DNA of 64,000 bases, from the NCBI RefSeq assembly GCF_024622195.1, contig NZ_JANKBI010000024.1, positions 17,015 through 81,014 on the forward strand, given 5' to 3'. Numbering within the stretch: position 1 is the stretch's first letter; each line of letters starts with the position of its first letter. The DNA comes from Murimonas intestini. GTDB lineage: Bacteria; Bacillota; Clostridia; Lachnospirales; Lachnospiraceae. Made by a program: the position numbers and the translations under genes. This document shows, in pieces, positions 17,836 through 25,313 of this stretch. Under the pieces are notes generated by a model. That model was given only the letters and a program-made list of their open reading frames with translations. It was not told the origin of the DNA and made no database searches.

Positions 17836-19386
17836 ATGTTCCGATATATTATTGTAGATGATGAATCAGTCATCCGCTCCGGTATCAAAAAAATGCTGGA
17901 GCCTCTGTCCGGCAAGCTCTCCTGCTGCGGGGAGGCTGCCAATGGCCGGGACGCTGTCAGCCTGATAGAGTCTTCCATGCCTGATATAGCCATCATTGAC
18001 ATGCAGATGCCCATCATGTCCGGTTCTCAGCTGCTCCCCTACCTCACTGCACATTATCCTGACCTGCAGCTTATCGTCATCAGCGGCTACAAAGATTTTG
18101 ACTACATCAAGACTGCCATGTCCGCCAATGCCATTGACTATGTTCTTAAACCCTTTTCCAGAAAACAAATGCAGGAGACAGTGCAAAAGGCGATGGAACG
18201 TCTAAATAGTGCCGCAACTATAAATATGCAGATCTCCAGCAGCGAAAAAGCAAAGGAACAGGCTTACTATGAATATGATCTCCAGATGCTCCGGAACCTT
18301 GTCCTTGGAAATCCCGTGGACTCAGTGGAAATCACATCTTCCCAGCTGGGATTTCTAAATGCTCAGGAAGGGCTATTCCTGATAACCTTCAACGCCACTA
18401 ATCCTCTTGACGGAGCAGCCGTCCAGGCTTATCTGGATGACTCAGGCTTTCACGAGATCGCTCTGTACCTGGCACACCTGAATAACCTGTACCAGGGTTT
18501 TGTCCTCCTGTCAGTCCCCGGCCCCAGTATTCCCAGAAGCCGTGAACTTTGCTGCCAGATCATGCAGGGGCTCTCCGCCCTCTTAAATGATAATAAGGTC
18601 TATGTCCGGTTCGGCATCAGCGGCATGCACAGCTGTCTGGACCAGCTTCCCGCAGCCTACGATGAGACTTGTACCGCACTGAATACCCAGCCTCTCTATG
18701 ACAGCCAGCAATATTATTTTTTCTATACAGGAGAAAAGGATTTCCAGGAGATTGCCTGGGAGAAAAAAGATGAATTTCTGTTCCGCCTTGAATCAGGAAT
18801 GAACGTGCAGGTGAGGGAGCTTTTGTATGACTTAAGCCGCTGCTGTCTTTCCGCACAGTCACTGACACTTGGCGATGTTAAATACTATCTGTACAGCCTG
18901 ACTAACCAATGCTGGCCAATTATGAATTATTATTCCAAGCAGTTTAAGCCCTCCATCAGCATGCAGAATATTGTAAAAAGCATATTCAGCCTGGATGAAC
19001 TGATAGAATACTATCAGAACTTCTTTACTAATCTGACCACAGCCTTAAATAATAATAATGTATATGCAGTGGATGATGTAATTGAAAAAGCCAGAATTTA
19101 TATAGAAAGAAATTACCAGAAAAATCTTACCACAGAGCTGATGTCCTGCTATTTTTATCTGAATCCTGATTATTTCAGCCACCTGTTCCGCAAAAGAACA
19201 GGCCAGAAATTCGTGGATTATGTAAACTCTGTCAGGATAGAAAAATCTAAAGAAATGCTGTCTGCAACGGACCGCAAGATGTACCAGATTGCAAAATCTG
19301 TGGGATATGATAATGTAAAATACTTTTTCAGAGTATTCAAGAAAAAGGAAGGCATGACGCCTGAACAGTACAGGCTGAGATCCTGA
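17836..19386 (+). CDS. YesN-type response regulator with AraC DNA-binding domain
   Basis: The product is 516 residues. The receiver domain spans residues 1-120 with the phospho-Asp in AIIDMQMP (about 55), the switch residues in V-I-S-G-Y-K and Lys in V-L-K-P-F (about 105). A long middle region of uncertain fold follows. The C-terminal AraC double helix-turn-helix (about 415-515) contains Y-F-S-H-L-F-R-K-R-T-G-Q-K-F and VGYDNVKYFFRVFKKKEG. The ribosome binding site GGAGGG lies inside the end of the kinase gene, so the two are co-translated. The likely targets are the direct repeats at 16027-16061. Confidence 0.94.
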   Translation: MFRYIIVDDESVIRSGIKKMLEPLSGKLSCCGEAANGRDAVSLIESSMPDIAIIDMQMPIMSGSQLLPYLTAHYPDLQLIVISGYKDFDYIKTAMSANAIDYVLKPFSRKQMQETVQKAMERLNSAATINMQISSSEKAKEQAYYEYDLQMLRNLVLGNPVDSVEITSSQLGFLNAQEGLFLITFNATNPLDGAAVQAYLDDSGFHEIALYLAHLNNLYQGFVLLSVPGPSIPRSRELCCQIMQGLSALLNDNKVYVRFGISGMHSCLDQLPAAYDETCTALNTQPLYDSQQYYFFYTGEKDFQEIAWEKKDEFLFRLESGMNVQVRELLYDLSRCCLSAQSLTLGDVKYYLYSLTNQCWPIMNYYSKQFKPSISMQNIVKSIFSLDELIEYYQNFFTNLTTALNNNNVYAVDDVIEKARIYIERNYQKNLTTELMSCYFYLNPDYFSHLFRKRTGQKFVDYVNSVRIEKSKEMLSATDRKMYQIAKSVGYDNVKYFFRVFKKKEGMTPEQYRLRS

Positions 19387-19427
19387 CCTGTACTGTTCAA
19401 AATAGTGTGCCATTCCCGCCGCTGTCT

Positions 19428-19517
19428 CCTTCTGACCGAATCCTCCCTTCCGATCAGATCCTGCCTTCTAATCAGATTCAGTCTTCTAATCAGATTCTGC
19501 CTTCCGAAGGCTGACAG
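19428..19517. repeat. 18-bp tandem repeats, about 4.5 copies, at the 3' end of the MATE gene
   Basis: Consecutive 18-nt units of the form CCTTCYRATCAGATYCWG start at 19428, 19446, 19464 and 19482. A partial unit starts at 19500. Units 3 and 4 differ at only three positions. The array overlaps the last codons and stop of the MATE gene. It also fills most of the gap to the convergent response regulator. Confidence 0.75.
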
Positions 19518-20895
19518 GACTGGCGGGCTGTATCTGATCAGCTGCGGAGTCCCTGCACCTGGTGAGGTCCTTCACCCATATATACTTTTTGTAGTGTTTA
19601 TAGACTGCCGGAAGCTTGATCATCTCATCCATATTTATAATAAAGTAGACGGCAGCAACAGGCAGGTTCAGCCAGAATGCTGCTGCAAACCCCAGAGGCA
19701 CGGTTATCAGCCACATCACCACTGCATCACATTTAAAACCAAATTTAGAATCACCTCCGGCACAGAAAATACCGGCAATGGTGGTGGAATTCACTGATTT
19801 CCCAACCATATAAAAAGCACACATGGCCAGCATCCATCCCAGATAATCCTCCGCCTGTGTACTGAGGCTGGCAGCTCTCATAATTGCCGGACTCAGGGCC
19901 AGAAGCAGAAGCCCTGATAAAAGTCCGCTGATAATAGACATTTCGCATAGCCGTCTGCCATATTCTCTGGCTTTCTCCAATTCTCCGCGCCCCAGTTCAT
20001 TTCCTACAATGATTCCGCCTCCGCTGCCCAGTCCCATACAGAAACAGGCAATCAGATTTTTAACCACGTTGGCAACAGAATTAGCTGCCACCGCATCCGT
20101 TCCCAGATGCCCCATGATCACAGAATACATGGTAAAACCACACCCCCACACAAGCTCATTTCCCAAGACAGGCATAGTATATCTCCACAAATCCTTACTC
20201 AATAATCTATCCTTGTGCAGTAGATATGAAATCCTTATCTTGATGTATCCTTTTTTCATGGATTCAGCCAGCACCCATAAAAGCTCAACACACCTGGAAA
20301 TCACTGTTGCGATGGCCGCTCCCGCTATTCCCATTTCAGGGGCACCCAGCAGCCCAAATATAAATACTGCATTCAGAACAATATTCAGTATTACTGCACT
20401 GGAACTTATCACAGTGCTTTTTGCCGCATGTCCGCTATTTTTCATTATACAGAGATATATCTGTGAGACCCCCGTAAGCAGATAAGAAGCCCCCACGATC
20501 CTTAAGTAGAGCACGCCTTTCTCGATCAGGTCCTGTTCCGGCGTAAAGATCCTCATCAGATATCCCGGAATCAGCAGCGTGCCTGCAAAAAATACGATTG
20601 CGACCGCTGCAGATACACGCAATACGATCCCCAGGATCTTTTCAACAGAATCTGTATCCCCCTTCCCCCAGTATTGTGCTGCAAACATACTGGTTCCAAT
20701 AGTAAGTGCGGCCAGAAAAAGGTTAAATACAAATTGGATCTGCCCTGCCAGTGATACGGCCGAAAGTGCATTCTGACTCACCGCCCCCAGCATAACCGCG
20801 TCAGAAGCACTGACCGCCGCCAGCATAAACTGCTGAAATGCAATAGGGATTACGAGGGTCATTAATTTTTTGTAGAAATCTTTCTTATAATTCAT
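19486..20895 (-). CDS. MATE-family multidrug/cation efflux transporter
   Basis: The product is 469 residues with about 12 hydrophobic helices in two homologous halves, as expected for MATE exporters. The N-terminus contains L-V-I-P-I-A-F-Q-Q-F-M-L-A-A-V-S-A-S-D-A-V-M-L-G. The first-half motif region contains the G-T-S-M-F-A-A-Q-Y-W-G-K-G-D loop near residue 65. Such proteins export drugs or metabolites using Na+ or H+ gradients. The ribosome binding site is ACAGGAG. The last residues (R-K-A-E-S-D) are encoded by the first unit of an 18-bp tandem repeat. It stands alone between the YesN gene and the structured intergenic block. Its substrate is unknown. Confidence 0.92.
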   Translation of the reverse strand: MNYKKDFYKKLMTLVIPIAFQQFMLAAVSASDAVMLGAVSQNALSAVSLAGQIQFVFNLFLAALTIGTSMFAAQYWGKGDTDSVEKILGIVLRVSAAVAIVFFAGTLLIPGYLMRIFTPEQDLIEKGVLYLRIVGASYLLTGVSQIYLCIMKNSGHAAKSTVISSSAVILNIVLNAVFIFGLLGAPEMGIAGAAIATVISRCVELLWVLAESMKKGYIKIRISYLLHKDRLLSKDLWRYTMPVLGNELVWGCGFTMYSVIMGHLGTDAVAANSVANVVKNLIACFCMGLGSGGGIIVGNELGRGELEKAREYGRRLCEMSIISGLLSGLLLLALSPAIMRAASLSTQAEDYLGWMLAMCAFYMVGKSVNSTTIAGIFCAGGDSKFGFKCDAVVMWLITVPLGFAAAFWLNLPVAAVYFIINMDEMIKLPAVYKHYKKYIWVKDLTRCRDSAADQIQPASPVSLRKAESD

Positions 20896-20940
20896 GTTTT
20901 TATGCTCCTGTTCGAAAATTGCTGTTTAAGATAGTAACAA

Positions 20941-21265
20941 GACGCTTTGTGTTGATGGATAGTGAGCTGTCAGGCAGGGCAGGGAAGGGGGTCAGGGTTC
21001 TGTCCGAACCGCTGCGTCCTGAAACTCTAAGGCTGCGTGAAACGCTAGAACCGCAAAAAGCGGCCGGAAACTCGGTGCGTTTGCCGATGCAACCGCCCCT
21101 CAGACAGCTCCGGCCTCGAGCGCAAGCGCTCGTTTTTGCTAATCGCGTTCCCCGCAGCCTAAGAGTTTCATGTCCTCACTATAGTCCGCCACCCTGACCC
21201 CCTTCCCTGCCCTGCCTGACAGCTTCAAGTTTTTCGGCACAAAGCTGGCTGTTATAAACAGGCTG
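20941..21265 (+). ncRNA. Structured element copy A (candidate noncoding RNA or DNA hairpin element)
   Basis: Nested complementary segments define a branched fold. P0 is 20944-20951 with 21238-21245 (8 bp). P1 is 20965-20998 with 21191-21224 (34 bp, perfect). P2 is 21020-21037 with 21153-21170 (18 bp with one central A-A mismatch). P3 is 21053-21059 with 21133-21139. P4 is 21062-21068 with 21109-21115, enclosing a small apical hairpin (21081-21084 with 21089-21092). P5 is the hairpin GAGCGCAAGCGCTC (21118-21131). Copy B in the same intergenic region repeats every helix with different bases in P0, P1 and P3. No protein-coding signal is convincing here. The strand is a convention set by copy A; which strand is transcribed, if any, is unknown. 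Confidence 0.7.
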
Positions 21266-21503
21266 TAGTGGATGTGAAAAACTACTATGTATAGAAAAAA
21301 ACTTTATTAAAATTTTTCCTATAAGATCCCCGCTTTTAAAATCCGATATTCTCAAAATACGATTCAATATACCTACAAATTTAGTACCTGATTCAATATA
21401 AATATAAAGAAATCAAATATCATATATAATATTTTGATCCCAGATAATAATCGTTTCCAACATATTTACTGAAATCCAATAACGTAGTGGTCCCACCCAT
21501 CCC
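21266..21503. other. AT-rich spacer between the two structured elements
   Basis: About 240 bp of AT-rich sequence without a plausible gene, ribosome binding site or terminator. I see only a weak GTAGT/ACTAC hairpin at its left edge. It is bounded on both sides by the 3' tails of the inverted elements. Confidence 0.5.
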
Positions 21504-21839
21504 CAGCCTCATTGCAGGAGCCAGCTTTGCACCGATAAACTTGGCATCAGCGGGAGGGGCAGGTGTGGGGAGAGGTTTGTGGTGAAGGACTGTAGCGAGG
21601 AAGATGAAACTCTTAGGCTCTGGTATCTGCGGTCAGCGAAAGTGAGCGCTTGCGCTCAAGGCCGGAGCTGTCTGAGGGGCGTTTGCATCAGGCAAACGGA
21701 CCGAGTTTCCGGCCGACTTTCGCGGTTCAAGCAGATTCCGGAGCCTTAGAGTTTCACTCCGCAGCGGTTTGGACTGAACCGCGAACCTCTCCCCACACCT
21801 GCCCCTCCAGCTGATTCACATCATAAAATGCAAAGCGTC
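21504..21839 (-). ncRNA. Structured element copy B, inverted relative to copy A
   Basis: This is the same architecture on the opposite strand. P0 is 21829-21836 with 21524-21531. P1 is 21784-21814 with 21547-21577 (31 bp, one mismatch). P2 is 21741-21756 with 21605-21620, with the same A-A mismatch as copy A. P3 is 21716-21723 with 21636-21643. P4 is 21708-21714 with 21660-21666, with a perfect 7-bp apical hairpin (21680-21686 with 21692-21698). P5 is 21644-21657. The junction core (including CTCAGACAGCTCCGGCC) is nearly identical to copy A, while the P1 arms have changed completely but still pair. It lies about 155 bp upstream of the AraC regulator gene. Confidence 0.7.
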
Positions 21840-21932
21840 CTCCTCTCCTCCCCTAAACACTATAATAATATTCCATCCCCCCTCCCTCAACAATCAACAT
21901 ATTACATAATCCTATAACAATCTTCTATTCTA

Positions 21933-21941
21933 TGTTATAAT
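21933..21941 (+). promoter_or_regulatory. Extended -10 promoter element for the AraC-VanRS-like-ABC region
   Basis: TGTTATAAT (TGn before TATAAT, -10 at 21936-21941) lies 55 bp upstream of the AraC start. No good -35 is seen, which extended -10 promoters tolerate. Confidence 0.45.
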
Positions 21942-21995
21942 AGTTCCATAGTAAGCCGGACATCCTTCGGCAGAAAGGTTATGACGTAGCAGAAT

Positions 21996-22943
21996 ATGAA
22001 TATTACTATTGATTTAAAAGATGACCGCTCAGAGAGGGTACATTATGATACTCCGCACTTTCCTGTGTATGCCCGTAAAGGGTACCTCTCCTACTATCCC
22101 AATTATGCCGCAGCTAGCCATTGGCATGATGATGTGGAACTTATTGCAGTACTGTCCGGGCATATGAATTATAATGTAAATGGAAATATAGTAACTTTGA
22201 AGGAGGGCAGCGGCATTTTTGTGAATTCCCGTCAGCTGCATTATGGATATTCTAAAGATTTCTCCGAGTGTGAATTTATCTGTGTCCTGCTTCATCCTGT
22301 CCTGCTCTGTACTACAAGGGAGATGGAAGAAAATTATGTTTCTCCTGTATTGTCAAATGCAGACTTTGCTTACAGGTTCTTATCCTCTGATACCTGCTGG
22401 GAAAATGAGATACTTGCCTCTGTACGGCAGATATATTATGATAAATCAGAACCGGCATCTATGCTCCGGATACAGAGCCTTTTCTTTCATATATGGGCGA
22501 TACTATATGAGCATATGCCTCCGGCGGTAAAACAGGCGCCCAAGCCCAGCCAGAGGCTGACATCCCTCAGGGATATGATGGGTTTTATACAAAACCGGTA
22601 CCGTGAAAAAATATCCCTGGATGAAATAGCCTCTGCCGGAAACGTGTGCAAGAGCAGCTGTTGTTCTATCTTCCAGAGTTATCTGCACAAGACGCCTAAC
22701 GGGTATCTGACAGACTACAGGCTGGACAAAAGCCTGGAACTGCTGCGGGAGACTGATATGAGCATCGCGGAAATAGGCTGCGACACAGGATTCTGCAGCC
22801 CCAGCTACTATACAGAAACCTTCCGCAGACACTTTGGGTACAGCCCCGCCATATACAGGAAAAACTTTGCACAAAAAGTCACGCCTCTTGCATGTAACTG
22901 TGAAGATGCCAAACAGTTACCATCACGAAAGGAATATATCTGA
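21996..22943 (+). CDS. AraC-family regulator with N-terminal cupin domain
   Basis: The product is 315 residues. An N-terminal cupin-like sensor (S-H-W-H-D-D-V-E-L-I-A-V-L-S-G near 41) resembles sugar-binding regulator domains. The C-terminal helix-turn-helix pair (about 195-295) contains I-S-L-D-E-I-A-S-A-G-N-V and IGCDTGFCSPSYYTETFRRH. The ribosome binding site is weak. The last 18 or so residues are encoded by a dispersed palindromic repeat (22889-22920), so the C-terminus may have been altered by repeat insertion. Its TGA shares one base with the ATG of the next response regulator, which suggests co-expression with the two-component/ABC genes. Its ligand is unknown. Confidence 0.88.
   Translation: MNITIDLKDDRSERVHYDTPHFPVYARKGYLSYYPNYAAASHWHDDVELIAVLSGHMNYNVNGNIVTLKEGSGIFVNSRQLHYGYSKDFSECEFICVLLHPVLLCTTREMEENYVSPVLSNADFAYRFLSSDTCWENEILASVRQIYYDKSEPASMLRIQSLFFHIWAILYEHMPPAVKQAPKPSQRLTSLRDMMGFIQNRYREKISLDEIASAGNVCKSSCCSIFQSYLHKTPNGYLTDYRLDKSLELLRETDMSIAEIGCDTGFCSPSYYTETFRRHFGYSPAIYRKNFAQKVTPLACNCEDAKQLPSRKEYI
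22889..22920. repeat. Dispersed 32-nt palindromic repeat, copy 1
   Basis: This segment contains GTAACTGT and ACAGTTAC, which can pair. It matches 25166-25197 at 28 of 32 positions. It lies inside the last codons of the AraC gene. Confidence 0.65.
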
Positions 22944-23659
22944 TGAATAAATATAAAATAATGGTTGTGGATGACGAGCAGGATATTTTAGACTTGCTTG
23001 AAAAAGCATTAACAATTGAAGGCTTTCACAACATAATCAAAGTTACAACAGGGTTAAACGCTGTAGATTTTTGCAAAAAAGAACAGCCGGACATTATTAT
23101 TTTAGATGTCATGCTGCCGGATCTGGACGGTTATGAGGTCTGCAGACAGATCAGGCAGTTTTCTCATTGCCCTATTTTGTTTCTCTCTTCAAAGAATGAT
23201 GAAGTTGATAAAATACTTGGCCTGGCTGTCGGGGGCGATGACTATGTAACAAAGCCTTTCAGCCCAAAAGAAATAGCTTACCGTGTAAAAGCGCAGCTGC
23301 GCCGGGCTGAGTATAAACAGAGCCCGGTACAGGCCCAATTGATTAAAATTGGGGCAATCACCATTGACCCGGACGGCTGCCGCATTATGAAAGACAACAG
23401 GGAAATAGGATTAACTGCACGTGAGTTTGAAATTTTACATTATTTAGCCCAGAATACCGGGCGTGTTATCAGCAGGGAACGTCTGTATGAAACAGTTTGG
23501 GGGGAGGACAGCTTTGGCTGTGACAACACGATCATGGTGCATATCCGGCATTTGAGGGAGAAGCTGGAGAGTGATCCGGCAGCTCCTGAATATATCATTA
23601 CAATGAAAGGATTAGGCTATAAGTTGGTGAATCCCTATGAAAAACAGACTAAAATATAG
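22943..23659 (+). CDS. OmpR/VanR-type response regulator
   Basis: The product is 238 residues. The receiver domain has D-D-E near 10, the phospho-Asp in IIILDVMLPDLDG (about 53) and Lys in V-T-K-P-F (about 103). The winged helix spans about 135-232 with LTAREFEILHYLAQNTGRV and YIITMKGLGYKL. It begins one base inside the AraC stop codon and overlaps its kinase by 23 nt, so the genes form a tightly coupled unit. With the downstream ABC exporter it resembles the systems Firmicutes use to sense cell-envelope stress or peptide antibiotics; that role is inference. Confidence 0.93.
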   Translation: MNKYKIMVVDDEQDILDLLEKALTIEGFHNIIKVTTGLNAVDFCKKEQPDIIILDVMLPDLDGYEVCRQIRQFSHCPILFLSSKNDEVDKILGLAVGGDDYVTKPFSPKEIAYRVKAQLRRAEYKQSPVQAQLIKIGAITIDPDGCRIMKDNREIGLTAREFEILHYLAQNTGRVISRERLYETVWGEDSFGCDNTIMVHIRHLREKLESDPAAPEYIITMKGLGYKLVNPYEKQTKI

Positions 23660-25064
23660 TCCCTTATTGCGTATCATCGCTTTTCTGTCCGCCTTATTCC
23701 TCATAATCGTAGCTTTGGCAATCGGTATGTTTTACTATGCCTTTTCCATTCCGGAGCCGGAGGGACTAAGCCTTGCTTCATGGCCAAATACATTTACCAA
23801 CAATTTTTCTATATGGATAGAGTATGAAGATGAAACCGTCAGTGTAAAGGAGATCGGACTTGACAGATTAGATGAATATGGATTATGGGTACAGATTATT
23901 GATGAAGCAGGACAGGAGGTATTTTCCCACAATAAGCCAGAAAACTATCCGGCAGAATACAGTATTTCGGAACTTGTAACTCTTGCTGCAGGCAAATCTG
24001 AAGATGGAAATACTCTTTTTATCAGCAGCTTTGAAGATTCCGATAAAACTTTGAATTATATAGTAGGCTTTCCATATGCCGTAGGAAAATATACGTTATA
24101 CTATAATGGCGAAAACGTAGCCCGGCTGTCGCCAATGGTGAGAAATATAATATTGATCGCTGCCTGTATGCTTGTTATTTGTGCATTTGTATATGCCTTT
24201 TGGCTCTCACGGAAATTATCAGCCATCATGGACAGTATTAGAAAGATATCCCTTCACTGCTATAAGCCTGCAAAGGAAACAGGTATATTCGGCGAGGTTT
24301 ACGGCGCCTTGAATCAGATGGACATGGAAATAAGGCGCAGCAGCGAAATCCAGGAAGAGACAGACCGCACCCGAAAAGAGTGGATTGCAAATATTACTCA
24401 CGATTTAAAAACACCCCTTTCCCCCATAAAAGGATATGCTGAATTTCTTACGGACGGCAGCAGCCCTGACCGAAAGACGGTTCGTGACTATGGGAAAATC
24501 ATCTTAAAAAACGTAACCTATATTGAAAATCTGATAAATGACCTGAAGCTGACATATCAGCTTGAGGCCGGTGTTATCCCATATACCCCGCAAAAAATCA
24601 GGACCATACGTTTCTTAAAAGAATTAGTGATCGATATTGCAAATGATCCTGGTTTTTCGGAACGTGTGATAGAGTTTGAAAGCAGTATGCCGGAAATGAC
24701 AGCAGAGTTTGACCCTGATCTGATCTGCCGCGCTGTTCAAAACATTATTATCAATGCCCTTGTGCATAATGGCCCTGATACAAAAGTAAAAATATCCGTC
24801 AGTAAAGTATCTGAAAACAGATTTCATATTTCCATCCGTGATAATGGGAAAGGCATGAGTCAAGCGGAGCTGTCAGGCTTATGGCGCCGTTATTACAGAG
24901 GTACAGATACTCAAAAAAAGCCGGAGGGCAGCGGCCTTGGCCTTGCAATTGCAAAGCAGATTATAATACTTCACGGCGGCGATATTACAGTCAGCAGCGA
25001 ACCCGGCAGGGGTACGGAGTTTTTAATCATACTCCCGCTGAAAAATGAGAATGCTGATAACTAA
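23637..25064 (+). CDS. VanS-like sensor histidine kinase
   Basis: The product is 475 residues. Membrane segments lie at about 12-32 and 170-190 and enclose an extracellular domain of about 135 residues. The linker is followed by HisKA with WIANITHDLKTPLSPIKGYA (phospho-acceptor His about 257). The HATPase domain has I-I-I-N-A-L-V-H-N, DNGKGM and GSGLGLAIAK. It partners the regulator whose 3' end it overlaps. The enlarged extracellular loop distinguishes it from the short-loop intramembrane-sensing kinases usually paired with BceAB transporters. Confidence 0.93.
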   Translation: MKNRLKYSPLLRIIAFLSALFLIIVALAIGMFYYAFSIPEPEGLSLASWPNTFTNNFSIWIEYEDETVSVKEIGLDRLDEYGLWVQIIDEAGQEVFSHNKPENYPAEYSISELVTLAAGKSEDGNTLFISSFEDSDKTLNYIVGFPYAVGKYTLYYNGENVARLSPMVRNIILIAACMLVICAFVYAFWLSRKLSAIMDSIRKISLHCYKPAKETGIFGEVYGALNQMDMEIRRSSEIQEETDRTRKEWIANITHDLKTPLSPIKGYAEFLTDGSSPDRKTVRDYGKIILKNVTYIENLINDLKLTYQLEAGVIPYTPQKIRTIRFLKELVIDIANDPGFSERVIEFESSMPEMTAEFDPDLICRAVQNIIINALVHNGPDTKVKISVSKVSENRFHISIRDNGKGMSQAELSGLWRRYYRGTDTQKKPEGSGLGLAIAKQIIILHGGDITVSSEPGRGTEFLIILPLKNENADN

Positions 25065-25079
25065 GGCAACTATTCAGCA

Positions 25080-25169
25080 GGTCTGTGCATTTACTGCACA
25101 GACCGTAAGAAAATGATTCAAGGGTGCAAAAATCCCATCGCCGGAGGCGATTTTAAATGGATTTTTGCA
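25080..25169. repeat. Composite palindromic region after the kinase gene
   Basis: A perfect 10-bp hairpin (25080-25089 with 25095-25104) is followed by a larger stem. The larger stem is TGCAAAAATCC (25125-25135) pairing with 25159-25169, enclosing ATCGCC/GGCGAT (25137-25142 with 25146-25151). It leads directly into the dispersed repeat at 25166-25197. It has the look of a REP-like intergenic repeat cluster, with no coding content. Confidence 0.6.
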
Positions 25170-25197
25170 TGTAACTGTGAAGGTACTGAACAGTTAC
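25166..25197. repeat. Dispersed 32-nt palindromic repeat, copy 2
   Basis: It shares 28 of 32 positions with 22889-22920 and can form the same GTAACTGT/ACAGTTAC stem. It is intergenic here. Confidence 0.65.
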
Positions 25198-25242
25198 TAA
25201 TTAAGGTTAAATTAAGACAGGAAAAAACCACACATAAGACAG

Positions 25243-25280
25243 GCAGTCTATTCTATAAAGCATAGGCTGCTTTCTTTTTT
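25243..25280 (+). terminator. Intrinsic terminator between kinase and ABC genes
   Basis: A 9-bp stem (25243-25251 with 25262-25270, including one G-T pair) is followed by TTTCTTTTTT (25271-25280). It should separate, at least partly, transcription of the two-component genes from the ABC exporter starting at 25314. Confidence 0.7.
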
Positions 25281-25313
25281 ATGCGCCTATAATTAAATAT
25301 AGGGAGGTCCGCA

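Noticed and set aside
19045..19413. A 122-codon minus-strand frame continuing behind the MATE stop
   Set aside because: It is antisense to the YesN AraC domain, whose motifs are clear, and it has no start signal. It is only relevant as the read-through frame of the tandem repeat.
20919..21367. Open frames of 62-92 codons running through structured element A on both strands
   Set aside because: They lack ribosome binding sites. Their codons follow the palindrome arms, and copy B does not keep the frames. They are by-products of the GC-rich hairpins.
20941..21839. Structured elements as ordinary terminators, a T-box, a riboswitch or an rRNA fragment
   Set aside because: No U-run follows either copy, and both neighbouring genes are transcribed away from the block. 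There is no T-box sequence, known riboswitch core or rRNA-like stretch.
25080..25197. Possible CRISPR array from the run of palindromes
   Set aside because: The hairpins differ from each other, there are no regular repeat-spacer units and no cas genes are present.
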